The position numbers and the translations under genes are program-made. The notes below the pieces were generated by a model. It made no database searches. It had not been told where the DNA came from and was given only the letters and a program-made list of their open reading frames with translations. 64,000 bases of DNA, taken from positions 1-64,000 of the forward strand of contig NZ_CVSB01000020.1 of assembly GCF_001179845.1 (NCBI RefSeq), given 5' to 3'. Shown here in pieces: positions 45,904 through 56,226 of the stretch (the first letter of the stretch is position 1; each line of letters opens with the position of its first letter). This DNA comes from Candidatus Pelagibacter communis (lineage in GTDB: Bacteria; Pseudomonadota; Alphaproteobacteria; Pelagibacterales; Pelagibacteraceae).

Positions 45904-46639
45904 TTTTTATTTTATAGGTAATTTTTCGAATATTTACAAAAATCCTTCGAAAAGATCTGAGGTAACTTCACAAATTATACATGGTGAAAAATTCAAAATA
46001 TTAGCAAAAAATAAAAATTGGATAAAAATTAAAACTTTATTTGATAATTATAAGGGTTTTATAAAAAATTCAAAATATATAGAAAAATTTAACCCCAATT
46101 ATAAAGTCAGTTCACTAAAAGCAAAGATTTATAAAAAACCTGGAATTGGAACTAGCAGTTGGCTTCCACTTGCATCCAAATTATCTGTATTTGAGCAAAA
46201 TAAGAATTACGTAAAAATTGAAAAAAATAAATGGATTAAAAAAGCAGATATTAAAAAAATAAACCATAAAGAAAATAATTTTACAAAAATATTTAAAAAA
46301 TTTCTCGACGTAAAATATGTTTGGGGTGGAAAAACATTTAAAGGTATTGATTGTTCAGCCTTATTGCAAATATTTTATTTTTATAATAATTCGTTTTATC
46401 CAAGAGATACAAAAGATCAGATCAAATATACAAAAAGGAATTCAAAGAAAAAACTATTTAAAAAAGGAGATATTATTTTTTGGAAAGGTCATGTTGCTAT
46501 GTGTTTAAATTCTAAACAACTAATACACGCTTATGGTCCAGAAAGAAAAGTAATTATTATGCCAATTATAGAAACAATTGATAGAATTGAAAAAACTGCC
46601 AAGCTAAAGGTAAAAAAATTATCTAGAATAAAATATTAA
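45890..46639 (+). CDS. Cytoplasmic NlpC/P60 endopeptidase with SH3-like domains
   Basis: A 249-residue cysteine peptidase. Two SH3b-like repeats (about 5-65 and 68-125: NIYKNPSKRSE and AKIYKKPGIG) precede a C40 peptidase. Catalytic residues are Cys in KGIDCSALLQ, His in KGHVAMCL and His in LIHAYG, all intact. The domain order SH3-SH3-NlpC/P60 equals YkfC, which cuts L-Ala-gamma-D-Glu in recycled peptides. No signal peptide is visible, so it probably acts in the cytoplasm on AmpG-imported material. It overlaps the AmpG-like gene and starts at TTG 45890 or GTG 45893. Confidence 0.87.
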   Translation: MVQNNFYFIGNFSNIYKNPSKRSEVTSQIIHGEKFKILAKNKNWIKIKTLFDNYKGFIKNSKYIEKFNPNYKVSSLKAKIYKKPGIGTSSWLPLASKLSVFEQNKNYVKIEKNKWIKKADIKKINHKENNFTKIFKKFLDVKYVWGGKTFKGIDCSALLQIFYFYNNSFYPRDTKDQIKYTKRNSKKKLFKKGDIIFWKGHVAMCLNSKQLIHAYGPERKVIIMPIIETIDRIEKTAKLKVKKLSRIKY

Positions 46640-47532
46640 TTTCTTCCAAAGTCAGGTTTATCAATATCTTGTTTCAATTTGATGATTTTTGACCTTACTT
46701 TTTTAGTTTGAATGAGTTTCTTTACAATAGACTTATTATTTTTTGAATTAATATCTTTTTTAAATTGATTTAAATTTTTAATAAATAAATCAATCGCTTT
46801 TGAAATATTATTTTTATTGTTAAAAAAAATATCTCTCCACATGATTTCATTTGATGCTGCAATCCTAGAAAAATCTCGTAATCCACCAGCGCTATATTTG
46901 ATTAGCTTATAATTTTGTTTTTTCTCAAAATCTTGTGCTGATTTCACCAGATTATATGCAATTAAGTGTGGTAAATGACTAGTAATAGAAAAAATTTTGT
47001 CATGTTTTTCAGCGCTCATAACAACCACTTTTGCTCCAATTTTTTTCCAAAACTTAGTTAGAATATTTAAATTATTTTTTTTTATATTTTTTTCTTTAAT
47101 TATTATGCACCATCTATCAGCAAACATATTTTCTTTACCATGCTCTGGTCCACTGACCTCTGATCCAGCTATTGGGTGACTTTGAATCCAATGAATACCT
47201 TTCTTTAAAAATTTATTTATAATTTTAGAAGTTTCAATTTTTGAAGAACCAATATCTGTAATCAATGTTTTCGATGGTATAAATTTATTAATTTTTAAAA
47301 TAATATTTTTGTATTCACTCATTGGTGTACAAAAGATAATTAAATCGGAATTACTTGCACCTTCTTTTAATGATTTAACAATTGTTCCAGGTAATTTTAA
47401 TCTTTTTATCTTAGCAATATTTGATTTTGATTTTTCATAAATAAATATTTTTTTTGCTATTTTTTTTTTGCTAATACGCCTTAATAAAGATGAACCTAAT
47501 AATCCACAGCCAATAATTAAAATATTTTTCAT
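46636..47532 (-). CDS. tyrC: Prephenate/arogenate dehydrogenase
   Basis: A 298-residue NAD-dependent enzyme of tyrosine synthesis. The NAD loop GCGLLGSSLLRRI starts the protein; SHPIAGSEVSGPEHGKENMF near 115-135 contains the catalytic His region. It converts prephenate to 4-hydroxyphenylpyruvate. It overlaps hisC by four bases; the C-terminus overlaps the converging peptidase gene. Confidence 0.93.
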   Translation of the reverse strand: MKNILIIGCGLLGSSLLRRISKKKIAKKIFIYEKSKSNIAKIKRLKLPGTIVKSLKEGASNSDLIIFCTPMSEYKNIILKINKFIPSKTLITDIGSSKIETSKIINKFLKKGIHWIQSHPIAGSEVSGPEHGKENMFADRWCIIIKEKNIKKNNLNILTKFWKKIGAKVVVMSAEKHDKIFSITSHLPHLIAYNLVKSAQDFEKKQNYKLIKYSAGGLRDFSRIAASNEIMWRDIFFNNKNNISKAIDLFIKNLNQFKKDINSKNNKSIVKKLIQTKKVRSKIIKLKQDIDKPDFGRN

Positions 47533-48614
47533 TTTTTCAATACTTGTTTAATAACACTCATAAATTTTAAGTTTTCTTTTTTAGATCCAATAGTTAACCT
47601 TAATTTATTCTTTATATGATAACCATCTTCTGTTGATCTTAAAATAATTCCCTTATTTTTAAGTTTTTCATACAGAAATTTTGCAGAATATCTGCATTTT
47701 TCAAAATTAAGTAACAAAAAATTTGCTGAAACTGAATTTGAAAAAATATTATATATCTCAAGAAATTTCTTAATTTTTTTAGAATATAATAAATTATGTC
47801 TAATCGATTTATTTATGAAAGATTTATCCTTCAGTGACTCGGTGGCAGCTAATTGAGCAATACCATTTACATTAAATGGTGGTTTTATAACATTTAGAGC
47901 ATCAACTATTTTTTTTGATCCATATCCCCAACCTACTCTCAGAGAAGCTAATCCAAAAATTTTTGAAAAAGTTCTAAGTATGAAAACATTGTCTTTATTT
48001 TTAAACAAATCTAACCCAGATGAATAATCTTTGTTTTTCATATATTCTGCATAAGCATCATCTATAACTAGTAAAATTTTTTTATTTAATCTTTTTCTTA
48101 ATTCTAAAACTTCTTTTTTCGTTAAGTAAGTTCCTGTAGGATTGTTTGGGTTAGCTATAAACACAACTTTAGTTTTTTTTGTTATTTTTTTTAAAATTTC
48201 ATTTACTGAAACTTTAAAATTAATTTCTTTTGCAAATACAATTTTTGCACCTACAATTTTTGAGTAAATTCTGTACATTAAAAAACTGTATTCTGGTACC
48301 ACAACCTCATCTTTTGGGTTTAAAAACAACTGGCAAAGCATTTGAATAACTTCATCTGAACCAGCTCCACAAATAATTTTCTCAGAATTACATTTATATG
48401 CTTTAGATATTGCTTTTCTTAAATTTTGAGATTTTCCATCTGGATATTTATCTAAATTCATATTTTTATTTGATATTATTTTCTTTGCTTCAGGGCTCAT
48501 ACCTAAAGCAGATTCATTTGCAGAAAGCTTAATTACATTCTTAAGTTTCTTAACTTTTGATTTACCAGGCTTATAAGCCTCAATTTTAAATTTTTTGAAA
48601 TTTGGAGTTATCAT
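47529..48614 (-). CDS. hisC: Histidinol-phosphate aminotransferase-like, possible aromatic aminotransferase
   Basis: A 361-residue fold I aminotransferase. PLP contacts are NPNNPTGTYL, DDAYAEY and RTFSKIFGLASLRVGWG, which contains the Schiff-base Lys. HisC and aromatic aminotransferases share this pattern. Its overlap with tyrC suggests a role in tyrosine/phenylalanine synthesis as well as histidine synthesis, a pairing common in alphaproteobacteria. Confidence 0.9.
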   Translation of the reverse strand: MITPNFKKFKIEAYKPGKSKVKKLKNVIKLSANESALGMSPEAKKIISNKNMNLDKYPDGKSQNLRKAISKAYKCNSEKIICGAGSDEVIQMLCQLFLNPKDEVVVPEYSFLMYRIYSKIVGAKIVFAKEINFKVSVNEILKKITKKTKVVFIANPNNPTGTYLTKKEVLELRKRLNKKILLVIDDAYAEYMKNKDYSSGLDLFKNKDNVFILRTFSKIFGLASLRVGWGYGSKKIVDALNVIKPPFNVNGIAQLAATESLKDKSFINKSIRHNLLYSKKIKKFLEIYNIFSNSVSANFLLLNFEKCRYSAKFLYEKLKNKGIILRSTEDGYHIKNKLRLTIGSKKENLKFMSVIKQVLKK

Positions 48615-48687
48615 TTTTTTTAATTTATGTGCTCTTTATAGATAAAATTACAAAATTTTATAGAGAATAAGAGGATTTTTTAAAAAA

Positions 48688-48716
48688 TTGACATAATAAA
48701 TAAGTTCTAGTAAAAA
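48688..48716 (+). promoter_or_regulatory. Sigma70-type promoter upstream of metX
   Basis: Consensus TTGACA (48688-48693) and TAAAAA (48711-48716) with a 17-base spacer; the predicted start falls right at the beginning of the riboswitch. Confidence 0.75.
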
Positions 48717-48721
48717 AATTA

Positions 48722-48780
48722 TGCGCTGATTTAACTGAATTGCGAGCGCTTAAAAAAAACCGCTAAAATAGTTTTTTTTC
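48722..48780 (+). ncRNA. SAM-II riboswitch in the metX leader
   Basis: The leader begins with GCGCTGATTTAA and a 5-bp stem GCGCT (48723-48727) / AGCGC (48745-48749), then carries GCTAAAA at 48762-48768. This matches the known SAM-II aptamer of marine metX genes (stem, GAUUUAA loop, UUGC before the right arm, A-rich linker, GCUAAAA pseudoknot strand). Position, spacing to metX, and the promoter all fit. SAM-V shares part of the same core but is less likely. A second stem AAAAAAAAC (48752-48760) / GTTTTTTTT (48771-48779) encloses GCTAAAA in its loop and may be the alternative structure that sets expression. High S-adenosylmethionine should reduce MetX. Confidence 0.88.
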
Positions 48781-48805
48781 TCACAATTCGAAACAGTCAA
48801 AAAAT

Positions 48806-49921
48806 ATGAACACTGAGAAAAACATAAAAACTTTAATTGTAAAGAAACTACTAAAATTAGACTGTGGAAAGACCATAAAAGATTTTCCGATTGCCTATGA
48901 AACTTACGGTTCACTTAATTCAAAAAAAGATAATGCAATATTAGTTTTTCATGCTCTAACAGGAGATCAATTTGTAACCGGAATAAACCCTGTAACTAAC
49001 AAAGAGGGTTGGTGGAGTTATGCGGTAGGCCCTGATAAAGCTATCGATACGAATAAATATTTTGTTATTTGCTCTAACGTAATTGGTGGATGTATGGGAT
49101 CATACGGACCAAGTCATAAAGATCCTGATCAAAAAATTTTTGGAACAAATTTTCCCGTTATTACAATTAATGATATGGTGAATGCTCAATATAATTTACT
49201 TGATCACTTTGGTATTGATAAACTGTTTTCTATAACTGGTGGTTCAATGGGAGGTATGCAAGTCCTTCAGTTTATTAGCAACTTTCCTGATAAATCTAGA
49301 ACAGTGATACCAATCGCAACCACATCTAGTCATTCAGCTCAAAATATTGCTTTTAACGAGCTAGGTAGACAAGCTATTACAGCTGATAGTAACTGGAGAG
49401 ATGGGAATTATACATCAAACAATACTAATCCTGGAAAAGGATTAGCAGTAGCTAGAATGGCAGCTCATATTACTTATTTATCTAAAAAAGGTTTGCAGGA
49501 AAAATTTGGAAGAAAGTTACAAGAAAGAGAAGATCTTAAATTTGGATTTGACGCTGATTTTCAAATAGAAAGTTATTTAAGATATCAGGGCTCAGTTTTC
49601 GTAGATAGATTTGATGCAAATAGTTATCTTTATATTACTAGAGCTATGGATTATTTTGATTTAGCTAAGCAATTCAATGGTAATCTTTCAGAAGCATTTA
49701 TAAATACAAACGCGAAATTTTTTATAATTTCTTTTACTTCAGATTGGCTTTATCCAACCCAAGAAAACAAAGATATTGTGATTGCTTTAAACTCAATAGG
49801 AGCTGATGTTGGATTTGTAGAAATTGAGTCAGATAAAGGTCACGACTCCTTTTTACTGGACGTTCCTGATTTCTTGAGTGCACTTAAAAACTTTTTAGAT
49901 AAATCTTACGAAGAAAATTAA
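48806..49921 (+). CDS. metX: Homoserine O-acetyltransferase
   Basis: A 371-residue alpha/beta-hydrolase-fold acyltransferase. The nucleophile Ser lies in TGGSMGGMQVLQF; late SDWLYP and the GHDSFLLD block carry the Asp and His. It starts methionine synthesis by acylating homoserine. It is preceded by a SAM-II riboswitch and followed two bases later by metW, its usual partner. Homoserine succinyl-transfer by a MetX-like enzyme is possible in some lineages. Confidence 0.95.
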   Translation: MNTEKNIKTLIVKKLLKLDCGKTIKDFPIAYETYGSLNSKKDNAILVFHALTGDQFVTGINPVTNKEGWWSYAVGPDKAIDTNKYFVICSNVIGGCMGSYGPSHKDPDQKIFGTNFPVITINDMVNAQYNLLDHFGIDKLFSITGGSMGGMQVLQFISNFPDKSRTVIPIATTSSHSAQNIAFNELGRQAITADSNWRDGNYTSNNTNPGKGLAVARMAAHITYLSKKGLQEKFGRKLQEREDLKFGFDADFQIESYLRYQGSVFVDRFDANSYLYITRAMDYFDLAKQFNGNLSEAFINTNAKFFIISFTSDWLYPTQENKDIVIALNSIGADVGFVEIESDKGHDSFLLDVPDFLSALKNFLDKSYEEN

Positions 49922-49923
49922 TT

Positions 49924-50520
49924 ATGAAAAATGAATTTCAGGTAATAGCAGATCTAATTGAAAAAGATAAGAAAGTCTTAGATGTAGGTTGTGCCGATGG
50001 AACCTTGATGAAATTTTTAAAGGATAATAAAAACATAAATATAAGAGGATTAGAGATTTCAAAAGAAAAAGTGCAAGAATGTATTGCTAAAGGTTTAACT
50101 GTAATTGAAGGAAATGCTGAAAAAGATTTAAAGCAATTTCCAGACAAATCATTTGATTATGTTGTTTTAAGTCAAACCCTTCAAGCTTTTCTTAATCCTG
50201 AATTAGTTTTAGATGAACTTTTAAGAGTTGGAAAAAAAGCAATAGTTACGATTCCTAATTTTGGATACTGGAAAGTAAGATTTCATTTATTATTTAAAGG
50301 TACAATGCCAATTACAAAAACATTACCAGATGAATGGTATAACACACCAAATTTACATATGTGTACAATCAAAGATTTTTTTTACTTTGTAAAATCAAAA
50401 GATATTAAAATTTTTAAATCACTCGCTTTAAATAATCTTAATTCATCAATAATAAATGAGAGTAATTTAGGAGTTAAAAATTTGTTTGCAGATCTAGGTA
50501 TATTTTTGATAGAAAAATAA
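49924..50520 (+). CDS. metW: Methionine biosynthesis protein MetW
   Basis: A 198-residue methyltransferase-fold protein. The SAM-binding loop is VLDVGCADGTLMKFL; the block VILSQTLQAFLNPE-like (LSQTLQAF) is the MetW hallmark. It accompanies MetX and is thought to activate it. It sits inside the metX-metW-gloB run with gaps of one or two bases. Confidence 0.93.
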   Translation: MKNEFQVIADLIEKDKKVLDVGCADGTLMKFLKDNKNINIRGLEISKEKVQECIAKGLTVIEGNAEKDLKQFPDKSFDYVVLSQTLQAFLNPELVLDELLRVGKKAIVTIPNFGYWKVRFHLLFKGTMPITKTLPDEWYNTPNLHMCTIKDFFYFVKSKDIKIFKSLALNNLNSSIINESNLGVKNLFADLGIFLIEK

Positions 50521-50521
50521 A

Positions 50522-51241
50522 ATGCGTATTGAAATTATACCCTGTCTTCAAGACAACTATAGCTATTTAATAATAGACGAAAGTAACAATTTTGCGTGTG
50601 TTGTAGATCCCAGTGAGTCTGAACCAATAATCAATTTCTTAAAAAATAAAAATATTAAATTAAAATATATTCTTAATACTCATCATCATTATGATCATAT
50701 TGGAGGAAATCAAGAATTAAAAAAAAAATATGGGTCAGTTGTTGTGGGTTTTAAGGGAGACTCAAAAAGAATACCTGGAATAGATATATTGTTAGAAGAC
50801 AATCAAATATGGAAAGCTGAAAACTTTGAAGCTAAAATTATACATATACCTGGACATACTTCAGGACATATTTGTTTTAATTTTTTTAAAGAAAAAATAG
50901 TTTTTACTGGAGATACACTTTTCTCACTTGGTTGTGGAAGAATATTTGAAGGTTCTTATGAGGAAATGTTTGAATCTTTAAACAAAATTAAATTATTGCC
51001 AAAAGACACAAAAATTTATTGTGGTCATGAATACACTCTTAACAATTCAAAATTTTGTAAAAAATATGACTCTGAGAACAAAGATTTACAAAAAAAAATA
51101 GAAAAAATAAAAAAATTAAGAGAAAATGGAATTCCTACGATACCGTCAACTTTAAAAGAGGAATTGGAGTGTAATATATTTTTAAGAGCAAAAGATGTTA
51201 AAACCTTTTCAAAATTAAGAGATTTTAAGGATAATTTCTAA
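50522..51241 (+). CDS. gloB: Hydroxyacylglutathione hydrolase (glyoxalase II)
   Basis: A 239-residue metallo-beta-lactamase-fold enzyme. The metal motif NTHHHYDHIGG, IPGHTSGHICF, FTGDTLFSLGCGR and YCGHEYTLNN are all GloB blocks. It hydrolyses S-lactoylglutathione, finishing methylglyoxal removal. It closes the metX operon; one base separates it from metW. Confidence 0.94.
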   Translation: MRIEIIPCLQDNYSYLIIDESNNFACVVDPSESEPIINFLKNKNIKLKYILNTHHHYDHIGGNQELKKKYGSVVVGFKGDSKRIPGIDILLEDNQIWKAENFEAKIIHIPGHTSGHICFNFFKEKIVFTGDTLFSLGCGRIFEGSYEEMFESLNKIKLLPKDTKIYCGHEYTLNNSKFCKKYDSENKDLQKKIEKIKKLRENGIPTIPSTLKEELECNIFLRAKDVKTFSKLRDFKDNF

Positions 51242-51251
51242 TTAATTCGGC

Positions 51252-51279
51252 TTGACTAAAGGCTGACTACAACTATATT
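51252..51279 (+). promoter_or_regulatory. Sigma70-type promoter of rplU-rpmA
   Basis: TTGACT (51252-51257) and TATATT (51274-51279) with 16 bases between them, 27 bases before the rplU start. It starts the ribosomal protein operon right after gloB. Confidence 0.7.
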
Positions 51280-51305
51280 GCGGTAACTTTAAATTAAATC
51301 ATACT

Positions 51306-51704
51306 ATGTCATACGCAGTAATAAAAACAGGTGGAAAACAGTATAAAGTAAAATCTGGAGAAATTCTAAAGATTGAAAAACTACCAGACACTAAACCTGA
51401 GACCAAAATAGAGTTTAATGAAATTTTGGCATACGGTGATAACAAATCAATTGAAATTGGAACCCCAAATGTTGAGGGTGCAAAAGTAGAAGCTGATTTA
51501 ATTAAAAATAGCAAAAATAGAACTATTTTAATTTTTAAAAAAAGAAGAAGACAAAATTCAAGAAGAAAAAATGGGCATAGACAAGAATATTCTATGATAA
51601 GAATTAACAAAATTTTTTCAAAAGATGGTAAAGTGTTATCAGAAGCTGAAAAAATTTCTAAAACTTCAAAAAAAGAAGAAGTTAAGGAAGCAGTAAGTAA
51701 ATAG
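51306..51704 (+). CDS. rplU: 50S ribosomal protein L21
   Basis: A 132-residue ribosomal protein. MSYAVIKTGGKQYKVKSG and the KRRRQNSRRKNGHRQ block are L21 signatures. It is longer than the usual ~103 residues: about residues 103-132 form a Lys/Glu-rich tail. It is followed by rpmA after 14 bases. Confidence 0.95.
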   Translation: MSYAVIKTGGKQYKVKSGEILKIEKLPDTKPETKIEFNEILAYGDNKSIEIGTPNVEGAKVEADLIKNSKNRTILIFKKRRRQNSRRKNGHRQEYSMIRINKIFSKDGKVLSEAEKISKTSKKEEVKEAVSK

Positions 51705-51718
51705 TTATTAGGTAAATT

Positions 51719-51973
51719 ATGGCAACAAAAAAAGCAGGTGGATCATCACGAAACGGACGAGATAGTGCCGGTAGAAGACTTGGTGTAAAAAAGTACGGTG
51801 GTGAAACAGTAATTCCTGGAAACATAATTGTTAGACAAAGAGGAACTAAGATTTTTCCGGGTGAAAATGTTGGTATGGGTAAAGATCATTCAATATTTTC
51901 AGTTGTTAAAGGGAAAGTTGTTTTCAAAAAATCTAAATCAGATAGAACTTTCGTTTCTGTAAAGCCCAATTAA
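51719..51973 (+). CDS. rpmA: 50S ribosomal protein L27
   Basis: An 84-residue protein of normal length. [20 protein letters not shown] at the N-terminus is the conserved L27 tail that reaches the peptidyl-transferase centre; it starts directly with no N-terminal extension needing cleavage. Confidence 0.97.
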   Translation: MATKKAGGSSRNGRDSAGRRLGVKKYGGETVIPGNIIVRQRGTKIFPGENVGMGKDHSIFSVVKGKVVFKKSKSDRTFVSVKPN

Positions 51974-51989
51974 TAGTACAACCAATTAA

Positions 51990-54084
<2,095 letters not shown>

Positions 54085-55335
54085 ATGATTAAATATATGA
54101 ATTTAATTGGAAGAAAAGCTCGCAAAGCTAGTGAGTATAAAGTTACAACTGAAGTAAAAAATAAAGTCTTAAATGATTACGCGAAATTAATTAAGAATGA
54201 AAAAAAATTTATTATTAATCAAAATTCAAAAGATATTAATTACGCGAGAAAAAGAGGGTTAAAAGAGAACTTAATCAAAAGACTTCATTTAGATGAAATT
54301 AAATTGAATGGAATTATAAATTCTATTTTAAAAATAGCTAAATTAAGGGATCCTATAGACAACACTTTAGACAAATGGAAAAGACCAAATGGTTTGAACA
54401 TAAAAAGAGTATCAATACCAATTGGAGTTATTGGTGTTATTTATGAAAGTAGACCAAATGTAACTTCAGATGTTGCTAGTCTTTGTTTTAAATCTGGAAA
54501 TGTAGTGATTTTAAAAGGAGGCTCTGAGGCCATAAATTCAAATAAAGCTTTAGCTAGGTTGTTTAGAAAAGCACTTAAAAAAAATAAAGTTGATGAAAAC
54601 TTTATTCAATTTATCGACTCAAAACAAAGAAAACTAGTAGATATAATGCTTTCTAAAATGAAAAAATATATCGATGTCATCATACCTCGTGGTGGAAAAA
54701 ATTTAGTTAAAAAAGTTTTAGAATTATCCAAAGTACCTATAATTGGGCACTTAGAGGGACTCTGTCATACTTATATAGATAAAGATGCAGAATTAAAAAT
54801 GGCTAAAGAAGTTGTTTATAACGCTAAATTAAGAAATACAAGTATTTGTGGTGCGACTGAAACTATTCTTATTAATAAAAATATAGTCAAAAAATTTAGT
54901 AATCCGATTTTGCAAGCACTTGAAAATAATGGTTGTAAAATAATTGGTGATAAGATTTTGAAGAGTTATTACAAAGGTCAAGTATATCCTGCAAAAGAAA
55001 AAGATTGGTCAACTGAATATTTGGCATCAGCTGTATCTGTTAAAGTTGTTAAAAATTCTGAAGAGGCAATTAAGCATATAAATAAATATGGCACTATGCA
55101 CACAGACTCCATCATTACAAAAAATAAAAAAACAGCAAAATATTTCTTAAAAAATGTTAAAAGCTCAATTGCAATGCATAATACCTCAACTCAATTTGCT
55201 GATGGCGGTGAATTTGGATTTGGTGGAGAAGTTGGAATTTCTACTAATACACTACCACCAAGAGGTCCTGTAGGTTTAAATCAATTGATTTCATATAAAT
55301 ATGAAATCACTAGTAATGGTAAAATAAGAAATTAA
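54085..55335 (+). CDS. proA: Glutamate-5-semialdehyde dehydrogenase
   Basis: A 416-residue NADPH-dependent reductase. IGVIGVIYESRPNVTSDVA, LKGGSEAINSNKAL and the catalytic Cys in RNTSICGATETILI are all intact, and the C-terminal GGEFGFGGEVGIST block is present. It makes glutamate semialdehyde, the proline precursor. It is directly joined to proB. Confidence 0.96.
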   Translation: MIKYMNLIGRKARKASEYKVTTEVKNKVLNDYAKLIKNEKKFIINQNSKDINYARKRGLKENLIKRLHLDEIKLNGIINSILKIAKLRDPIDNTLDKWKRPNGLNIKRVSIPIGVIGVIYESRPNVTSDVASLCFKSGNVVILKGGSEAINSNKALARLFRKALKKNKVDENFIQFIDSKQRKLVDIMLSKMKKYIDVIIPRGGKNLVKKVLELSKVPIIGHLEGLCHTYIDKDAELKMAKEVVYNAKLRNTSICGATETILINKNIVKKFSNPILQALENNGCKIIGDKILKSYYKGQVYPAKEKDWSTEYLASAVSVKVVKNSEEAIKHINKYGTMHTDSIITKNKKTAKYFLKNVKSSIAMHNTSTQFADGGEFGFGGEVGISTNTLPPRGPVGLNQLISYKYEITSNGKIRN

Positions 55336-55336
55336 A

Positions 55337-55858
55337 TTGAATAACACAAAAATAAAAATTGGTGTATTAGGTGGATCGTTTGATCCTGCTCATAAAGGAC
55401 ATTTGGCAATTTCTAAGGAAGCAAAAAAAAGATTCAAACTCAAAAAAGTTATTTGGGCAATTACAAAAAAAAATCCATTTAAAATAGAGAGCAAAACATC
55501 TGTTACTGACAGAATTAAATATTGTAAAAAAATTATTAGTACAAATTCATTTATTAAGGTTAAATTTTATGAAAAAATTATTAAATCAAATAAAACTATT
55601 AATTTAATCAATCATTTAAAAAAAGATAAAAGCATTGAAATTTATTTTTTAATGGGTGCCGACAATCTTATTAATTTTCATAAATGGCATAAATCTAAAT
55701 TAATTTCACAAAAATGTAACATTCTAGTTTTTGATAGACATGGGTATAAAAAAAATTCTTTAAAATCAAAGACATTTAAGCAACTTAGTAAGGCCAATCT
55801 AGAGTTTATTGAGTTTAATAAAGTCAACATTTCATCTTCTCAATTAAGAAAAATTTGA
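55337..55858 (+). CDS. nadD: Nicotinate-nucleotide adenylyltransferase
   Basis: A 173-residue enzyme of NAD synthesis. GVLGGSFDPAHKGHLAIS at about 9-26 is the nucleotidyltransferase H-x-G-H loop, and the C-terminal ISSSQLRK block is the family's I-S-S-T-x-I-R equivalent. It begins at TTG 55337, one base after proA. Confidence 0.92.
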   Translation: MNNTKIKIGVLGGSFDPAHKGHLAISKEAKKRFKLKKVIWAITKKNPFKIESKTSVTDRIKYCKKIISTNSFIKVKFYEKIIKSNKTINLINHLKKDKSIEIYFLMGADNLINFHKWHKSKLISQKCNILVFDRHGYKKNSLKSKTFKQLSKANLEFIEFNKVNISSSQLRKI

Positions 55859-55875
55859 TAATCTAAAACCAATTA

Positions 55876-56226
55876 ATGGACAAAATTTCAGACTTAAAAG
55901 AAATTGTAATCAACACACTAGATCTCAATAAAGCTCAAGACATTGTAACTATTGATCTTAAAGACAAAAGTTCTATGGCTGATTACATGATCATAGCAAG
56001 TGGGACTTCATCTAGACATATTCAATCTTTATCAGAACAAGTTTTAGAAAAACTTAAAAATAACGGTGTAAAAGACCCAAAAATTGAGGGTAAAGAAAGT
56101 GGAGAATGGAAACTTGTTGATGGGATTGATTTAATTGTTCATATTTTTCACCCAGAAAAAAGAAAGTTTTATGAATTAGAGAAAATTTGGTCAGAGCTAA
56201 TTCCAAAAGAAAAAGTGATGATATGA
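55876..56226 (+). CDS. rsfS: Ribosomal silencing factor RsfS
   Basis: A 116-residue RsfS/Iojap protein. DIVTIDLKDKSSMADYMIIASGTSSRHIQSL and EGKESGEWKLVDGIDLIVHIFHPEKRKFYELEKIW are family blocks. It binds L14 and prevents subunit joining in slow growth. In most alphaproteobacteria rlmH follows; here ctpA follows with a four-base overlap. Confidence 0.95.
   Translation: MDKISDLKEIVINTLDLNKAQDIVTIDLKDKSSMADYMIIASGTSSRHIQSLSEQVLEKLKNNGVKDPKIEGKESGEWKLVDGIDLIVHIFHPEKRKFYELEKIWSELIPKEKVMI

Noticed and set aside
45890..46639. Secreted cell-wall hydrolase (as most NlpC/P60 proteins are)
   Set aside because: No signal peptide or lipobox is visible at any in-frame start, and the SH3-SH3-C40 order with an AmpG-like neighbour fits a cytoplasmic recycling enzyme better.
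56187..56222. An upstream start for ctpA
   Set aside because: It would add 12 charged residues before a clear signal peptide and lie deep in rsfS; ATG 56223 with the ATGA overlap is much more plausible.
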